A stretch of DNA of 64,000 nucleotides from Undaria pinnatifida (taxonomy: Eukaryota > Sar > Phaeophyceae > Laminariales > Alariaceae): the NCBI GenBank assembly GCA_012845835.1, contig JABAKD010000029.1, positions 3,506,844-3,570,843 on the forward strand, given 5' to 3'. The position numbers and the translations under genes are program-made. The notes beneath the pieces are model-generated. The model was not told the origin of the DNA and did not search any database. It was given only the letters and a program-made list of their open reading frames with translations. Shown here piece after piece: positions 22,430-34,885 of the stretch (its first letter is position 1; each line of letters opens with the position of its first letter).

Positions 22430-24749
22430 TTTTTTTTTTGGTGTGGCGAAAAATTCGTTGAGAAGGTTCGGCGAACGTTTTCAACCTCAACTCGAGAGCT
22501 GATTTTCCAGCAGCGAGCGAGCTGTCGTGTTGTGCGGTAAACACTGATCCGTTTCGATCAGCGCGTTTGGTTTGCAAGCATTCAGTCGTCACTCAGCTCT
22601 CCCGCCCGCTCGCGCTTTTGAGAGCGTGGCCACGTAGATCCACGGTTATTTTTTGTTGTTGTTGCTAAACCGTCTTGTTTGTGTACATACCATATATATA
22701 TTTGCATGGCCTCCATACCTAGTGAAATTGGATACGTACCGAGTTGGTTTAGAGATAATGCCGGCAGGGAGGCCACGAGCCTACGCTTCACCTTTTCTTT
22801 TTTCTGTGGATCACAGCAAGCAGCACGCACATGACGCATCCTGCAGCAAGAAAAGTTGTTGTACGTTTGTTGTTTTTTTTTTGTTTGTTCAGAGGGTCGA
22901 CGGTGGTAGAGCAGAAATATGGTGGTGTGGGTGGATGGCAAGCCTGGGTGGACATAGAAGCCGAGCGGAGATAGCAATAGCAGCGGTAGTCGTACGCTTT
23001 CGAACAACACGAGACGAGCGATACATGAACACACAGCACGAAGTTGGGAAAGGAACGAGGAGCGGAGTCCCTCCGCCTGACGAATTAAGTCGCTGATATA
23101 GAGCGAAATCGGGGTTTGTCTACAGGGTCTACAAGGCAGGGAGGCGGAGGGAGGACGGGGGGGGGGGGGGCGTATCATTTGTTGATTGCCTTAGTCATTT
23201 CGCCATTGACCGCGCATCCCTTTCGAGACGGAGCGCCGTTCCTACTCCTAATGGAGGGACCTCTAACATTTGGGCGCTCAGTACGTTCCATGTATTGGAG
23301 TACATGTTTTGCATATATATTTTCCTCCCTGTCTGGCCGTCTGTGGTCATCATCTATCCCATGCCTAGGTAGCGATCGTTTTCTCACTGCTAGATTAATA
23401 TCTAATGTACCAAACTTCTCCATGTCATTTCCATGTAGGATCTGACCCTCGCCTGCATTGCGCCATGATTTTTTCGTGCCATATTTAGAACGCGAAGTCT
23501 TTCATTAATTTTCCTCTCGGTAAGATATCTACTATTAAATACTAGTATAAAATTCATAAGGAAGAGCAGCTGTGTGCGCCTTCTTCCTCCCGAATACTGG
23601 TAAATCTCTTTCGCAGACGATAAACAGACAGAAGACGTTCACACACTTCGTGCGGGGGGTGGCGGAGAAAAGCCAGTAACGGTCACTCTCGTCACAATGG
23701 CGTATTGTATGCATACATACCGACAACAAACTGTAAGATACATCTCACAGGTAACGAGAGCAGGTACTACATCAAGCAGGAGGTGATTAATAATGTGCAG
23801 AAGCACCACAATGCAGAAGCACCACAAAATACAACCAACCAAGGTTTTATGATGTCTGGGTTGTTGCTGTGTTGCTGTGCTGCGGTGTTCCCATATTGCC
23901 AATAGTTTCGCCCAAAAAAAGTACCAGTAACAACGTACTCCTGCAGGATATCCTGGTGGTATCTTTTGGACCATGACCATGAAGGGATGCAGCAACATGA
24001 TGAAACGTTTTTTTTTCTTTAGATGGGTTTTCGTAGAGGTTCATCATGCCGCGTATTTTTTTTTATTTTCTCCATATTGAGCGGATCAAAAGATCAGTGA
24101 CTCTCGCTAACGCGGGAACCCAGGACAACAGCAACAGCGACCGCACGCAGACCCCAAACCCCCTCCTCTTCAGCCAGACACATCGAGGTCGAGGACGGCC
24201 TACCCACGTCTTGGCCCTCCCCCCGGCATATACCACCATCCGAGCAGAGAGGTTGTCTCGCCGATCCCTCGTTGTGTGACTGACACGCGGGATACCACAA
24301 CTCTCTCCGCCGAAAAAGGAAGCAGGTATGATATTATATGATACGATGTGATACGCTATGATATGATACGAGCCTTCTCGTCTAGGCTCTTTGCTCGAGG
24401 ATAGATGGCAAGAGGCCTGTGTTCCGTTTGCCCGGGAGGGTGGCTTGAAGGTCAGCAGTGTTTTTTTCGTGGCATTGCAACATGATCGAGGCAGCTGCCC
24501 GTCTGCCTGGCGTCAAGGTCTCTTGTTTCCACCCTTGCCGTCGGGTGCTCCGGCCGTCGTTGCACCCCCCAATCGGGTGTTGTATCATATCCGTGTTACA
24601 GTACTACATACGAAGTACTAAATAAACAGGTATGTTTGGTAAAGTTCAAGACAAAGCATCGTTTGGGCGACGGATTGGGCATTGGGTATCTAAAAGCAAT
24701 CACACCACCTACTGCTATCTTTGTTCGTGATATCGCAATGCAACCAGTG
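22430..24749. other. No supported gene
   Basis: Mixed sequence with a G run at 23158-23170, T runs and a short GATATGATACGA-type repeat near 24330-24370. Frames on either strand lack splice support. An ATG frame at 24046-24279 is polar and Pro/Arg-rich and unrecognised; I do not call it. Confidence 0.4.
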
Positions 24750-25745
24750 CACGAACGTGGTGCTTTGAACAGCTGTGGCGCCAGCCAGCAGCTTATCGGC
24801 ACGTGCAGGGGTTGATGGCGGCCAACCACTGCCGCCATCGCCGCGCCGCACGCTCTACCACTGCTGTCAGTTGGAAAAATAGCAGGGGGCAGGATACTTG
24901 AAACTGATGCTTCGATGGTGTGAAGGAAGGAAATAAATCGAGAACCTTTTTTTCGGGAGATATGATCGGCAGTGCGTACGAGGTGCTAACAGCTAGAAGA
25001 ACAGCATACCCCCGCACCGGCGCGAGCAGGGGTTGCTTTAGGGGATGCTCGAGCATTGATTGATTGCGGCCAACCGCCGTCGCTGCCGTTGCGTTTGCTT
25101 ATAAAGCGCCTGGGAGGGACTCCCCGGGAAGGTGGTTTCTTACCATCGTTTAGGAAGGACATCGAATTGGGCAACGTTGGTGGGTGGATAGTCTATGACC
25201 AGTGCATAGTAGGCGTGGTGCATTGAACAGCTGTGGTGCCAGCACCGCACCAGCACGTTCAAGTGTAGGGGGCGCTCATGGTCTGCTCGAGCGCTGCTGG
25301 CGACCAACCACCACGACCTATCGCCGTTTGGTCTGTTGTTGCTGCCAGATGGGAACATAGCAGGACGCATGTACTGAGGGTTTTGAAACTGATCCTCATG
25401 ATGACCTGACTATTAATAGGAAGGAAATCGAGAAAACTTTTCCGAATAGGACAAGTGCATAGCGTCTAGTCTAGTCTAGACTATATACATACGCGGCGCC
25501 CATCTTATAACAGCTGTGGTGACCGCACTACACCGGTACGTGCACGCGCAAGGGTTCCACCAGGGGCTGCTCGGGGGCGCCGATTGATGGCGGCCAACCA
25601 CAACCACCGCCGTTTGGTTCACCACTTTTCTGGCAGTTGGGAAAAGAGCAGTGGGGAAGTGGAGGTTGAAACTGATGCTGTTACGACGAAGTGAATCTAC
25701 TGAGAAGATTTTCTTCCGACACCGCGGGCGCACGATGCTTGGGAG
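24750..25745 (+). repeat. Diverged tandem array, unit about 300-400 bp
   Basis: Segments containing ACAGCTGTGG(C/T)G...CC, a GCACGT landmark, GGCGGCCAACCAC or GGCGACCAACCACC, a GCAGTTGGGAAAA-like stretch with AGCAG and GAAACTGATGCT recur at about 24770-24950, 25226-25400 and 25510-25685, with a partial copy at 25030-25130. No coding frame runs through the copies. Confidence 0.55.
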
Positions 25746-26029
25746 ATTTATCTGGAAATATTGAATTTAAATATGATCATCCATCTATGATACGTATGAT
25801 ATGATACCATGATGATGAGCATATTATCTCGTCGATTGCGAGTTGTTTCTCTTGCTTTGGCGACCAGGCTTCCGCTTTGCAGCTACGATAGAGGGCGGTG
25901 TAGGCAATGTGCCGTGCCCTCAGCAATAAAAAAACACGAACATAGGCAGGCCTGTTTTAGTCTGTAGCATGGATAGGCAGGTCCCAAAGAGGCCCACCAT
26001 GCCGCGATGGGCAATGGAGCGGGGGCGGT

Positions 26030-26960
26030 GTGGAAATTATTCATGCTCTCATAACGATGCCACTTTGGCCATTTTGCCCCAAATTTGTCAACGATCTGCA
26101 ACGATCATACTTCGTGAAAGAGAGTTTCGTTGTACTGGTATGACGATAATCAAAAGAACATGCTAGTCTAGACTAGACTAATATCCTACCTTTTAGGATG
26201 TGCGACCCGCGGTCATTTTGGCCATTTCGGCCTTTTTGGCCCTATAGTCTATATATTTTTCTATATATTTTGCTTCATGAAAAGAGGTCATCCAGCCGTC
26301 GGCGCATCGTCAACTACAGTCTAGCTGAGAGCTTATTCTCGGAGCACCCGCAAAAAAAGCGCCACCATGTATATCTTGGTAGTGGGTAGGGTTGCTTGGT
26401 AGTGGATAGGGTTGGTTGTACGTCAGTCGCGGTGAGGATACACATACTACAACTATAATACCTGGTACGTACCTAGTATGTGCTTGTATTTGCCGCTGTT
26501 CACCTGAATCCACCAATAATACTTGCCTGCACTTACCCAGTATTTGCATACACCAGGTATCTAGAAGACTAGACTAAATGATGATGTTTTGTGATGGAGA
26601 TTTATTATAAAAAAGGAAAATACACTTCTCCAGCTGTGAGATTGAAGATTTTGTCGAAACTCATTTATTTGTAATGATTGGTATGATGCTGGTGAAAGTG
26701 GGTACACAGCAGTACACGAGCACAACAACAGAGTAGGAATATCCTCTCCCTTTTAGGAGGTGCGACCTGCGGCCATTTTGGCCATTTTAGCCCTATTTTA
26801 TCAGCGATCTGCAACGATCGTACTGTGTGATGGAAGTTTTGTTTGTACTGTTAAGGTGATACTCATGTAGACTATCATGTACACGATTACATACAACAGA
26901 GTAGAAGTATCCTCTCCTCTTCTTCAGGAGGTGCGACCTGCGAGCTTACGCCTCTCAAGC
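26030..26960 (+). repeat. Cluster of related repeats with GGCCATTTTGGCC-type motifs
   Basis: A segment CTTTGGCCATTTTG ... CAACGATCTGCAACGATCAT ... (26050-26165) recurs at 26740-26850 (GGCCATTTTGGCCATTTTAG ... AGCGATCTGCAACGATCGTA). Partial copies with TTAGGA(T/G)GTGCGACC(C/T)GCGG lie at 26193 and 26926. A family B fragment (26618-26672) lies between. Short TCTAGACTAGACTA palindromes flank some units. Confidence 0.5.
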
Positions 26961-27023
26961 CCCTTTGTTGCGAAAGGACGGTAAGTCTCCCGCCCACGCA
27001 AAGCACATAAATATTACCAAGTA

Positions 27024-27336
27024 TAAAAATTAAAATACACTCCAGCTGTGAGATCGAATATTTTGTCGAAACTCATCTTTGCAAGCTGTGTGTGATACTC
27101 CGATCGCGCGTATTACGGGTTGTGTGTCCTCATTAAGGATATAGGTCGGCGACTCCCCTTGCAACTACAGTGTAGCTATCAGGGTCAACAGGGTGATGTT
27201 AGGCAGTCTGTGCGCGGAAACTATAAAACCCGTTTCTGAGGGGGACAAAATCTGACAGCTGTGGAAGGAAATGCATCAGTTTATCATGTGAATCCTGTAA
27301 GTCGAATATCCGGTGAGGGGAGGGCGGAGTTTTTAA
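27024..27336 (+). repeat. Dispersed repeat family B, best full-length copy
   Basis: It runs from ATTAAAATACACTCCAGCTG through a 220-bp core bounded by inverted CAGCTGTGAGAT and ATCTGACAGCTG, to a tail GGTGAGGGGAGGGCGGAGTTTT. The tail and flank match 50150-50475 in reverse orientation, so the repeat is longer than its inner inverted repeats. No coding potential. A non-autonomous DNA transposon is the likely nature. Confidence 0.65.
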
Positions 27337-27929
27337 TATGTAGGATGTACAGCCCCTGCCACTGTCTTGCCACTTTGTACTTAAATATAAGTAACTCTAT
27401 ATTATTATTTCAATACAAAACGGTCATTATATTTTCGTATTTTTGTATGAAGTGAAACACTCAGAACATTCGTACGTACTCGTACGGTATTAATATATTA
27501 TTGTATATAATAGCAATGTTAGTACTGCTTGTATACTGCTGCTGCTGTAGACTGAAACGAACCGTTCTCTCGTGCCAGGATAGACAGCAGTACACACAAG
27601 GGGACCGAAGATCGTGTAATATCTACAATACAGCAAGATATAGCGACGTCAAGGGGACTATAGACCACGTAATATGTACCAGCAACAACGTGATTCTCTC
27701 GGTAGTTTTGCCCAGCAGGCTCGTCAAGGAGGAACTACTGTACCGTACAAAGTGAAGATATCCTTATCCATGGTCGCATCGGCAAAATGGCGGCGTATGT
27801 ATTATCTTGAATTTTTCACGTATATCATACGTACATACCCATATTATTATTTTGTTTTGTTTTTGTTTTTGTTTTTTTTTGTTTTTGTTTATTTCGTATT
27901 CTCTCTTCCAATGTATTTCTGTTGCTGAC

Positions 27930-28110
27930 GTATGTATGTTGTGCCTGTCGTACCCAGTACTAGGGCATGACATTGCGTTGTCGAATGCATTACGATGCAT
28001 TATCTCTGTGTCGTAGCTTGTGACCACAGAGCTGATCTTTCTAGGGTGAAGAATCAGTACGGACACTGGGTGTGCTGGATGTCGACGAGTAGAAGAACGG
28101 TTTAACTGTT
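27930..28110 (+). repeat. Dispersed repeat shared with 38985-39185
   Basis: Both stretches share, in order, a GCATTGCGT segment, ...CGTAGC(T/G)TGTGACCACAGAGCT..., TTTCTAGG, a CGGACA...GTGCTGGATGTC segment and an ACGGTTTAAC end. No coding potential is visible. Confidence 0.5.
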
Positions 28111-28364
28111 AATGTGAAGGACACACACACACCCATGATAGATACAATTGTAGCACGTATTAATAGTTGTTGTTGTTGTTGTTTTCACATTAACTCGCAT
28201 AATCAAGTCCGTGGTCACAGGACAGGCTCCAGTCACTCTGGAGCTGAGGAATAGTATGCGTATGTCGTACGAGATGCATACGTACATACCTGGGGTACGA
28301 TTTAAATACGTAAATACAACTTTTTTTTTCAGATCCTCCTGGAAGATCCGGGTAAAAAGCTTAT

Positions 28365-28782
28365 GTTAAATTAAAGGTGGGGGACACAGAGTGCCCCCTG
28401 CAGGTCAGCCAATTGAGCAGGTCCTCGGAGAGTACTCACTTTCGTTCCTTCGTAGAGATGTAGCTTTATTCGTCCATTTTTTTTTTTTCTTTTCTGTCCT
28501 GCCGTCGACGCCACATGTTAAATTAAAGGTGGGGGACACAGAGTGCCCCCTGCAGGTCAGCCAATTGAGCAGGTCCTCGGAGAAAACTCACTTTCGTTCC
28601 TTCGTAGAGATGTAGCTTTATTCGTTTCCACCAGAGCCCGGGATAGCTTCTGAGATCGGAGGCGCGTGCCTCCGATCTAATTCCTAACTTCCCCGAATAT
28701 AAACCGCCAACCTTATCATACGAAACCCATCCAAATGATCTCAAATTCGGATACCTACAGGCCTTTCGAGGCCGTATCTTAA
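28365..28782 (-). repeat. Dispersed repeat family F with conserved open frame, copy 1 plus partial tandem 3' end
   Basis: Read on the minus strand, 28782-28515 matches 51117-51382 almost base for base. An 87-codon open frame is kept in both copies (KIRPRKAC(R/K)YPNL ... SYDKVGGLYSGKLGIRSEA ... GPAQLADLQGALCVPHL, stop at the TTTAATTTAA end) with only a few replacements. It contains a palindrome around GGAGGCGCGTGCCTCC. The last 105 bp are present a second time at 28370-28480. It is unclear whether the frame is translated; no ATG is shared by both copies. Confidence 0.6.
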
Positions 28783-29441
28783 CACTTACGCTCCATACAC
28801 TTTGGTTGGTATACCAATTCTTGGCCATCTGCAGAACGCAGACTTGATGTTGACCTCGCCCCTTCGGCTAAGTCAACTACGGCGTACCTACCCGCTGTCG
28901 ATCGCCGTTCGTTGGCGTTTGAGTTGGCCAAATAATTTTGGTTCATAGCGCGTCCGTTCGGCCTCGGCGCCTGCGTGGTACATGGTACACCAGATACAAG
29001 GTATTTGATGGTGTGGTAGAAAGGGAAACCGTGCTGGGTTCAATCTGTGTGATGCTACGAGCATGGAACACCTTGCATGCTGGGTTCGCTGCGCCCCATT
29101 TAATCATACCATGACATGTGACGTGTTTAAATAGTATACTTATTAAAGTACATACTCTGGCACCCGAGTGCTGAACCCGCCTGCTTTGGTCATGCTCGGA
29201 TGTGTACCCGGGTTTCCCCAGAGTGTTGGTTCTGTGAAGCAATGAAGGGATCAACTGTGCATTGTCGGGAGGCGAATGGAAAAGTTGTAGAGGGCGCGTC
29301 CGAGGCACCCCTGAAAAGTGAATGCCTCAAATAGTGCGCCTTTTTTCACCCCCCCTCGGGACCACTGTCCTACCATAACAAGCCTATCCATGCGACACAT
29401 TCCGCCGCAACATTTGGCCACCAGCGTTTTCCGCCAGAACA

Positions 29442-32400
29442 ATGTCCAGTGGCGGCAGTGGCGGCGGCGGCGGGTTCAACCAGGTCCCCTCTACCTCGTT
29501 GGATCCCCAGCAACCTCCGTCGCTCCAGCGTGGAGGGGGGGGAGAGGGGGGAGGGGCTGCCACACTGACCCCTTCCGGTCCAGAGGATGAGTACGTGGCG
29601 TACGTTGGACAAGACCCGCAGTTCGGACACTCCGGGGGGTGTTCGCAGCACGGCAGGCCTGGCAATAATGGTCCGACGGCGATGTTCTCCGGTAGGATGA
29701 TCAGGGGGGGGGGGGGGGGGGGGGTCGATGGCCGTATTTTTTAGCCCGCCCCAGCCTCCATATTTCAGCATCTCGCACGTAATTTATATTATTTTTTCCA
29801 GAATAATACTACACGGGTGTGTACGGTGGGGTACGTACCAGAGTATCCCAGCGATATTTTTCTCGGTCAATGCCCTACCGCGCCTCAACATCGGTATCTG
29901 ATACTTCGGCAAGTTCGGCACGACCTCAATACCGGTACACGACACTTCCGTAAGTTCGGCACACCAACCGAAAACATCGTCGGTACCGGTATACCCTACC
30001 GTACATACCGTTGCAATGTTTCCTGCCTCTATTATCCGGCATTCTCACCTGCTGCAGGAGCCAATTCTGTTGCCGCGGCGCCAAACATGCCTTGCCCGAG
30101 TCCGGCCCTGGAGACACCGACTAGGGCAACCGAAACAGTCGCGCCGTCCGTATTGCCGGCACAGCGTGACAATGAAGCTCCACGCAAACAAGACGTCGAC
30201 GTCGTTGGAGGCAAGCACATTGAACAGGGAGTAGGTGGCTGCTTTGAACGAAATGGTTGGCAGAGGGTGTCAGAAGAGATGCTTCTTCTTTGCGGAAGGG
30301 CACGGGCTGGTTGACGTTGAAAAAAACGAATGTATTCCCCACGCCGTTTTTTCGATTCAGACCGTGAAATTTTGCACACATCTTCTATGTGCTATTGCGA
30401 AGACCTCTCCTGTCGTTTTTTTTTTTGCTTTCGTTGTGATTTTTTGTCAGTTAAGATGTTTTTGGAGAATGTGGCCCACCTTAGACCAAACCTTTTCGGC
30501 GAAAAAAAAAACGGAGGTCACAGGCCTCGGGATGGGCATGTAGAACACGTGTGCAAATTTTCAGGGTCTATCTCTCAAAAACGGCGTGGACATTTTGGAC
30601 TTTTGTGCCTAAACATGAACAACACACGTTGTTTCCTGCAAAATACTTGGTTTTAGTGTAGGATCCAGTTTTCTCGCTAGATTCTGTTTAATGTTGAACA
30701 CAGGGAGGTCAGCTCTTCGATTTTTTGCGCGAAAATTTCTACAAACATGCCTTGGAGTACCCCCAACTGGTTCCTTTTTTTTTCTCGCCTCCGCTTGGAA
30801 AAAGCCTGAAAATTGTCGAAGAATATGAAGGTCTGTCATTGGCCGATACGAGTTTTCTCCTCGAGACAGCCCGAGGCCAATAAAACTAAAACTGGCCACG
30901 TCACACTCATGGGGGTCAGTATCACACCAAAATACTCACCCTTTGACAGGATATTGCGAGCGGCATTCATTCGCCGGGGAGATAACCTGTTTTGTTCTTT
31001 ACGTGAACCAGCCTGTGAACGATTTTCATCGGAACGACATCTACGCTAGATTGTCGGAGAGGAGAAGTAACAATAATGATAAATAATAATTAGATAGGTC
31101 TTTAGGTGCGGAGCTTTAGAAACGTCAAGTGCATCCCTCCCGTAGTATGACACCAGTGCGGAAATTTGTCTTTTCTGGCCACATCAGGTGGTGGTCATGG
31201 CCAAACGTCGGTCTACCCGTGGATGGTCCCGGGCAGACCCGTCCACAACACGCCAGGTCCGGTGGTGGAAACCCATCGGCAAGAGGCAAGGCAAGAGGTG
31301 GCCGCAAACCGTTTCGAGAGAGGCGTCCAGATACGCGGGGGGGGACCAACGTAAGCAGAATTGCGTCGAGTTCTTACGAATAGCCCTACACACTTTTTTC
31401 TGATAATGTTTGTGAATGATCGACGTTGAAGCTCATGCTTCGATTGTTTGCATGGAAAAAGTGATCGTAGTAATAGTGTCATCAACATACGAGGGAGGAC
31501 CAACGTAGGCAGGTCGCATCGAGTTTTTTTCACGGTGCATACGATACGCGAGCGAGGACGAAGGAGTTAGAACACATCGAGTTTTACGATGAACCCAACG
31601 CGCTGATGAAATGTGTATCATAGTTGCCGTGGACAATGACATCACACTCCCAATGCATTTTTTTCAACCTAAATTCCAGGTTTCCCGTGGAGACCGCCCG
31701 CGCCAGTAGTGACAGTGGGATAGATGTACGCATGGCTGAACCAATTTCTCAGCCTATCGCGGTCACTAGAACATCGCGTTGCCAGGTGAGTTTAGATCGA
31801 ACGAGTGGCTGCGTGGCTCAACACACTGTTCTGGCACGACCATTAAAACAGTACATTGCACGGTGATTATAGATCGAGCGGATGGGTGTGACGCTCAAAA
31901 CATTAATCAGTCTGACAACAGCATCTTGTAAAGCGATTAAAATGCGAACGGATAGATGTGTTTATCAACAATTTTCTCAACCTGTCGGGTGCTCCTAGGT
32001 AAGCGCGTCGCAGAGCGATGAAGAACGAACAAGGGTTGTCGACCTTGGAGGCTTTCATGGTAGGGTGACAAAACTACAAGGCGAACATCTTGCGCCTCCT
32101 TAGGCACAGCCAGGACGTGACCTTCCTTATCTCTTTTCCTATGCCTCAATTCTCGTACGTTGCTTCCAGTAGTTTGTCCCCCAAAATGTGGATTGAGTTG
32201 TACAAAGGTTGATATAGGTGTTGTCGGATCGCGGAGAATTTTTGGTGAACCCAAATCTTAGCTCGCAGTTGTCAGCGGTGTGTGGTTGTGTTCGCAAAAA
32301 TCGGGCGTCAGGTGAGACCAACGAGCACAGGAACACAAGAAAAAATACCTGGTACCTCGCACCTGGTCCTATTAATAGTATCTTTCTCGAAGGAGTGTGA

Positions 32401-33778
32401 TGGTAACTTGGTTTTATTGCCGTGCCTTGTATAATGTTTCCAGCAGAGATTTTGTTAGCCAGGTTTTGATGGCGATCCCCAGACAGTACCGACAATAGTG
32501 AACACGTATCGAAACCGAGTGACAGAGCGTGATGTCGTTTGCCTAACCTGTGAATTCGAGCTGCTGCTCCTTTTTTCATTAGTGCATGCCCAACCAATTC
32601 GTGTGCGCTCGACGGCCTCTTCCCCCCTTCCAACGTCGACACCCCTGCGGTGCGCTTGTGCTCATGACGCATCATAGTGATACCAACCGGCAGTACATAT
32701 GGACAATTCTCCAGCTTTCCGGGAAGTATGGCTCGAAAAACCTTGAATGAGTTGAACCAAAATAAAATATCTCGGCTCGAGCTGGTGCTCCTTTTTCGTC
32801 TGTGTGTGTGCGTATCCTCTTTAAAACAGCACCCAGGTATTGGGGTAGAAATACCTGGAAATAGTGTGGGATATGTTTTGCGGTGGTAAAAGGTTTTCGT
32901 TTGATCATTGTATACCGCTCGATCCTCTTCCCCCCCCTTACGTGGCGACAACACTGTGGTGCCCTTCTGCTGACGGCAAACCATGGTGTCACCGCTTGGC
33001 AGTACGAACATTGCCCCAACATTCCGAGGTATGGCGCGAAAGACGCGCCCCCGAGATTTTGTCGGTTTCACAAACGGATCGGCATGTACTTTGCAAGAGC
33101 TGGGGGAAGGTGGATGATCGCCACAAGGAACGGTGACGGTAAGCGACTGTGCTGGCTCTACTCTGCGTGCCGACCCTCTTTTGCGTGCTGACTCTCTTCT
33201 CCGAGCTGACTCTATTCTGCGTGTGAATGTACTGCGAGGCGTATCATTGTTGATATATGTATTGTTATGTTTGCCATCCTCCAGCGTTAAGCATGAGACT
33301 CAACATCGGCCACTCATAAAGACGTTCCTACAAAGAAGAAAGCCAAGAGAAACCAAATAAAAATATATCTACGTACGAACCCTAGCTCATTTCCGTATAT
33401 GTTTCCTTATTACCCTCGGTGTAATATTTTTGGCTTTGTTACGAGAAATACGGAACACGCGCGGCCAACGTGCCACGCAGCTTGTAGAGCTGAGAGCCGA
33501 CCACTCAACTTGTCCAACTCCCAGCTAACGTATGACCACAGGTACGGTGCTATAATATGACACCATCCTTTTCCATTTTCCCTGCAGAGTTTAGACCTCT
33601 CGCGCGAGTGGGTCTGCACTTCACTCAAAAAAGGAGACCAACTAATGTCTTATTGGTGCAGCGTCCAACACAACTGTTTTATCGGTTTCTCTTGTTTTTT
33701 TTTGTAATTTTTGGGAACTTTTTGGAGGAATCGATGTTGAGGGTTGCGTGGCACATCGTCGGATGGCAAACAAATTAG
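29442..33778 (+). CDS. EsV-1-7 domain protein, gene 1
   Basis: EsV-1-7 motifs (C-X4-C-X~16-C-X2-H) are putative metal-binding units first seen in a virus of Ectocarpus and in the developmental regulator IMMEDIATE UPRIGHT. Exons by phase: 29442-29691 (ATG; Gly-rich MSSGGSGGGGGFNQ), 30058-30234, 31188-31350, 31680-31785, 33003-33138, and a tentative last exon 33588-33778. The first 230 residues are low-complexity Gly/Pro/Ala. The motif starts at the end of exon 4 (SRCQ) and continues at once in exon 5 (YEHCPNIPRYG ... RFCRFHKRIGM), giving C-X4-C-X15-C-X2-H only after splicing. Exon 2 could end at 30230 instead, but 30234 keeps the frame. The last exon is phase-compatible but hydrophobic and weak; the true 3' end may differ. 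Confidence 0.7.
31786..31980 (+). repeat. Tandem copies of the exon 4 donor region in EsV-1-7 gene 1
   Basis: The junction TTGCCAG|GTGAGTTTAGATCGAACG (31778-31800) is followed by a degraded copy TTGCACGGTGATTATAGATCGAGCG (about 31857-31881) and a third at about 31926-31955. Units are about 75 bp and each carries a CTCAA-A-CA(C/T)T body. Confidence 0.6.
32555..33080 (+). repeat. Tandem duplication covering the exon 5 acceptor, with a decayed pseudo-exon
   Basis: The stretch 32560-32760 is a diverged copy of 32780-33050. Matching landmarks are GAGCTG(C/G)TGCTCCTTTTT, GCTCGA..CCTCTTCCCCCC, a TGGCAG/CGGCAG acceptor, TAC, and (A/G)GTATGGC(T/G)CG(A)AAA. In the upstream copy the exon-like part (32689 on) reads through TATGGCTCGAAA but has lost the Cys codon and hits a TGA. 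The downstream copy is the working exon 5. Confidence 0.6.
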
Positions 33779-34560
33779 CAATTGAAAAGGTCAATACCTC
33801 AAGTCTGCGCACGTAAAGGACTGCCGCGCGGTCGCAGGAGTAGCTCTACGTTCATCAAAACAAGGGTCTAAAAGCGAGTAGTACAAAACTAACTGGTCGT
33901 GTGAACTGAAGCAATTCATAATTTCAATCTCTCGTGGAGATTCCATTTGATTGTGTGCTCTTAACTCATTCAAGGCAATTTTTAACCGTCGGAGTGGCAC
34001 CGTCGGAGTGGCGCGTGGTTCCGCCCACTGTGGGTGTATATCTCTTCTGGTTTGGCCTTAGAAAATACCACTCTGTTCGGAAATATAAGAAAAACTTGGA
34101 CGTTAATATTGAAATTAACTGTTTCTTATATTTGCGTACAGATTGGTATACATTTTGTTGTTTTGAAGATAATAACTCAGCGTGCGTTGACTTTTCTGGC
34201 ACGAAAGTAGCATCACTGGACCCTGAACTTTAAAAGTGTCTATTTATTCGGTAAAAATAGCTGGGGGAACGCTGAGAAAGCATAACGTCACATCAGGGAG
34301 AAGCACGACTTTCGTATCAAGAGCATGATAGATAACTCGGATATGCTTAGCCTGCTTTCAACAGGGCTTGTACGGGTGATCGTCGGGTCACATGTTTAGT
34401 CGGGCTTTGCAGGTACCGACTACCCGGTCTTTTTCTACCTCTCATTGGCAACGCCCAGCAAAGCTGAAGACTCGTGCTATGGTAGGAGTGGCGCTTTATT
34501 TTTCTAAGGTTCCTCACCTGAAGATCTATCTACCCGAGGAGTCATCCTTCTTTTTTATTT

Positions 34561-34634
34561 TTGCACACTTCTAATTTCCAGCCTCTGGACAAGCCGTGGT
34601 CAGAGGTGTCGTCCCTTCTCCCCTCCGGTTCTCT
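34561..34634 (-). repeat. tRNA-derived SINE fragment (3' end of body)
   Basis: It matches the body and 3' end of the SINE (CTCTGGACAAGCCGTGGTCA, GTCGTCCCTTCTCCCC) and stops abruptly where a family D-like repeat begins, suggesting a later insertion or 5' truncation in element sense. Confidence 0.6.
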
Positions 34635-34885
34635 CTATAGTGCGGTAGGGCTTGCGATTTTTGGGCAAAACGTTTCTGTATAGTGCGGTTGAGCTCCCCA
34701 AGCATGGAACTATCGGTTAGCATGATGACTTTGCGAGTATGTGTTGTTTGATAGGACTATCGCATATAACTGTTGATCGGGTTGCGCGAACGAATATCTC
34801 CGAAGTCATGTTTCCAGTGGTGATGGTGAGGTATTGAGTTCCTTGTTTTAATATGCTGCACCCCTATCGCGTGGGATGACTCCCA
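34635..34885. repeat. Decayed family D element
   Basis: A CTATAGTGCGGTAGGGCTTGCG start and a TGCTGCACCCCTATCGCGTG end resemble the inverted ends of family D, and the same internal order is seen at 42766-43035 (CTATAGTG..., ...CCCCTAGCGTGGGATGACTC). Confidence 0.4.

Noticed and set aside
32139-33071. 310-codon frame on the minus strand
   Set aside because: It runs antisense through intron 4 and exon 5 of EsV-1-7 gene 1, spans the tandem duplication, has no recognisable domain, and the sense-strand exon explains the sequence better.
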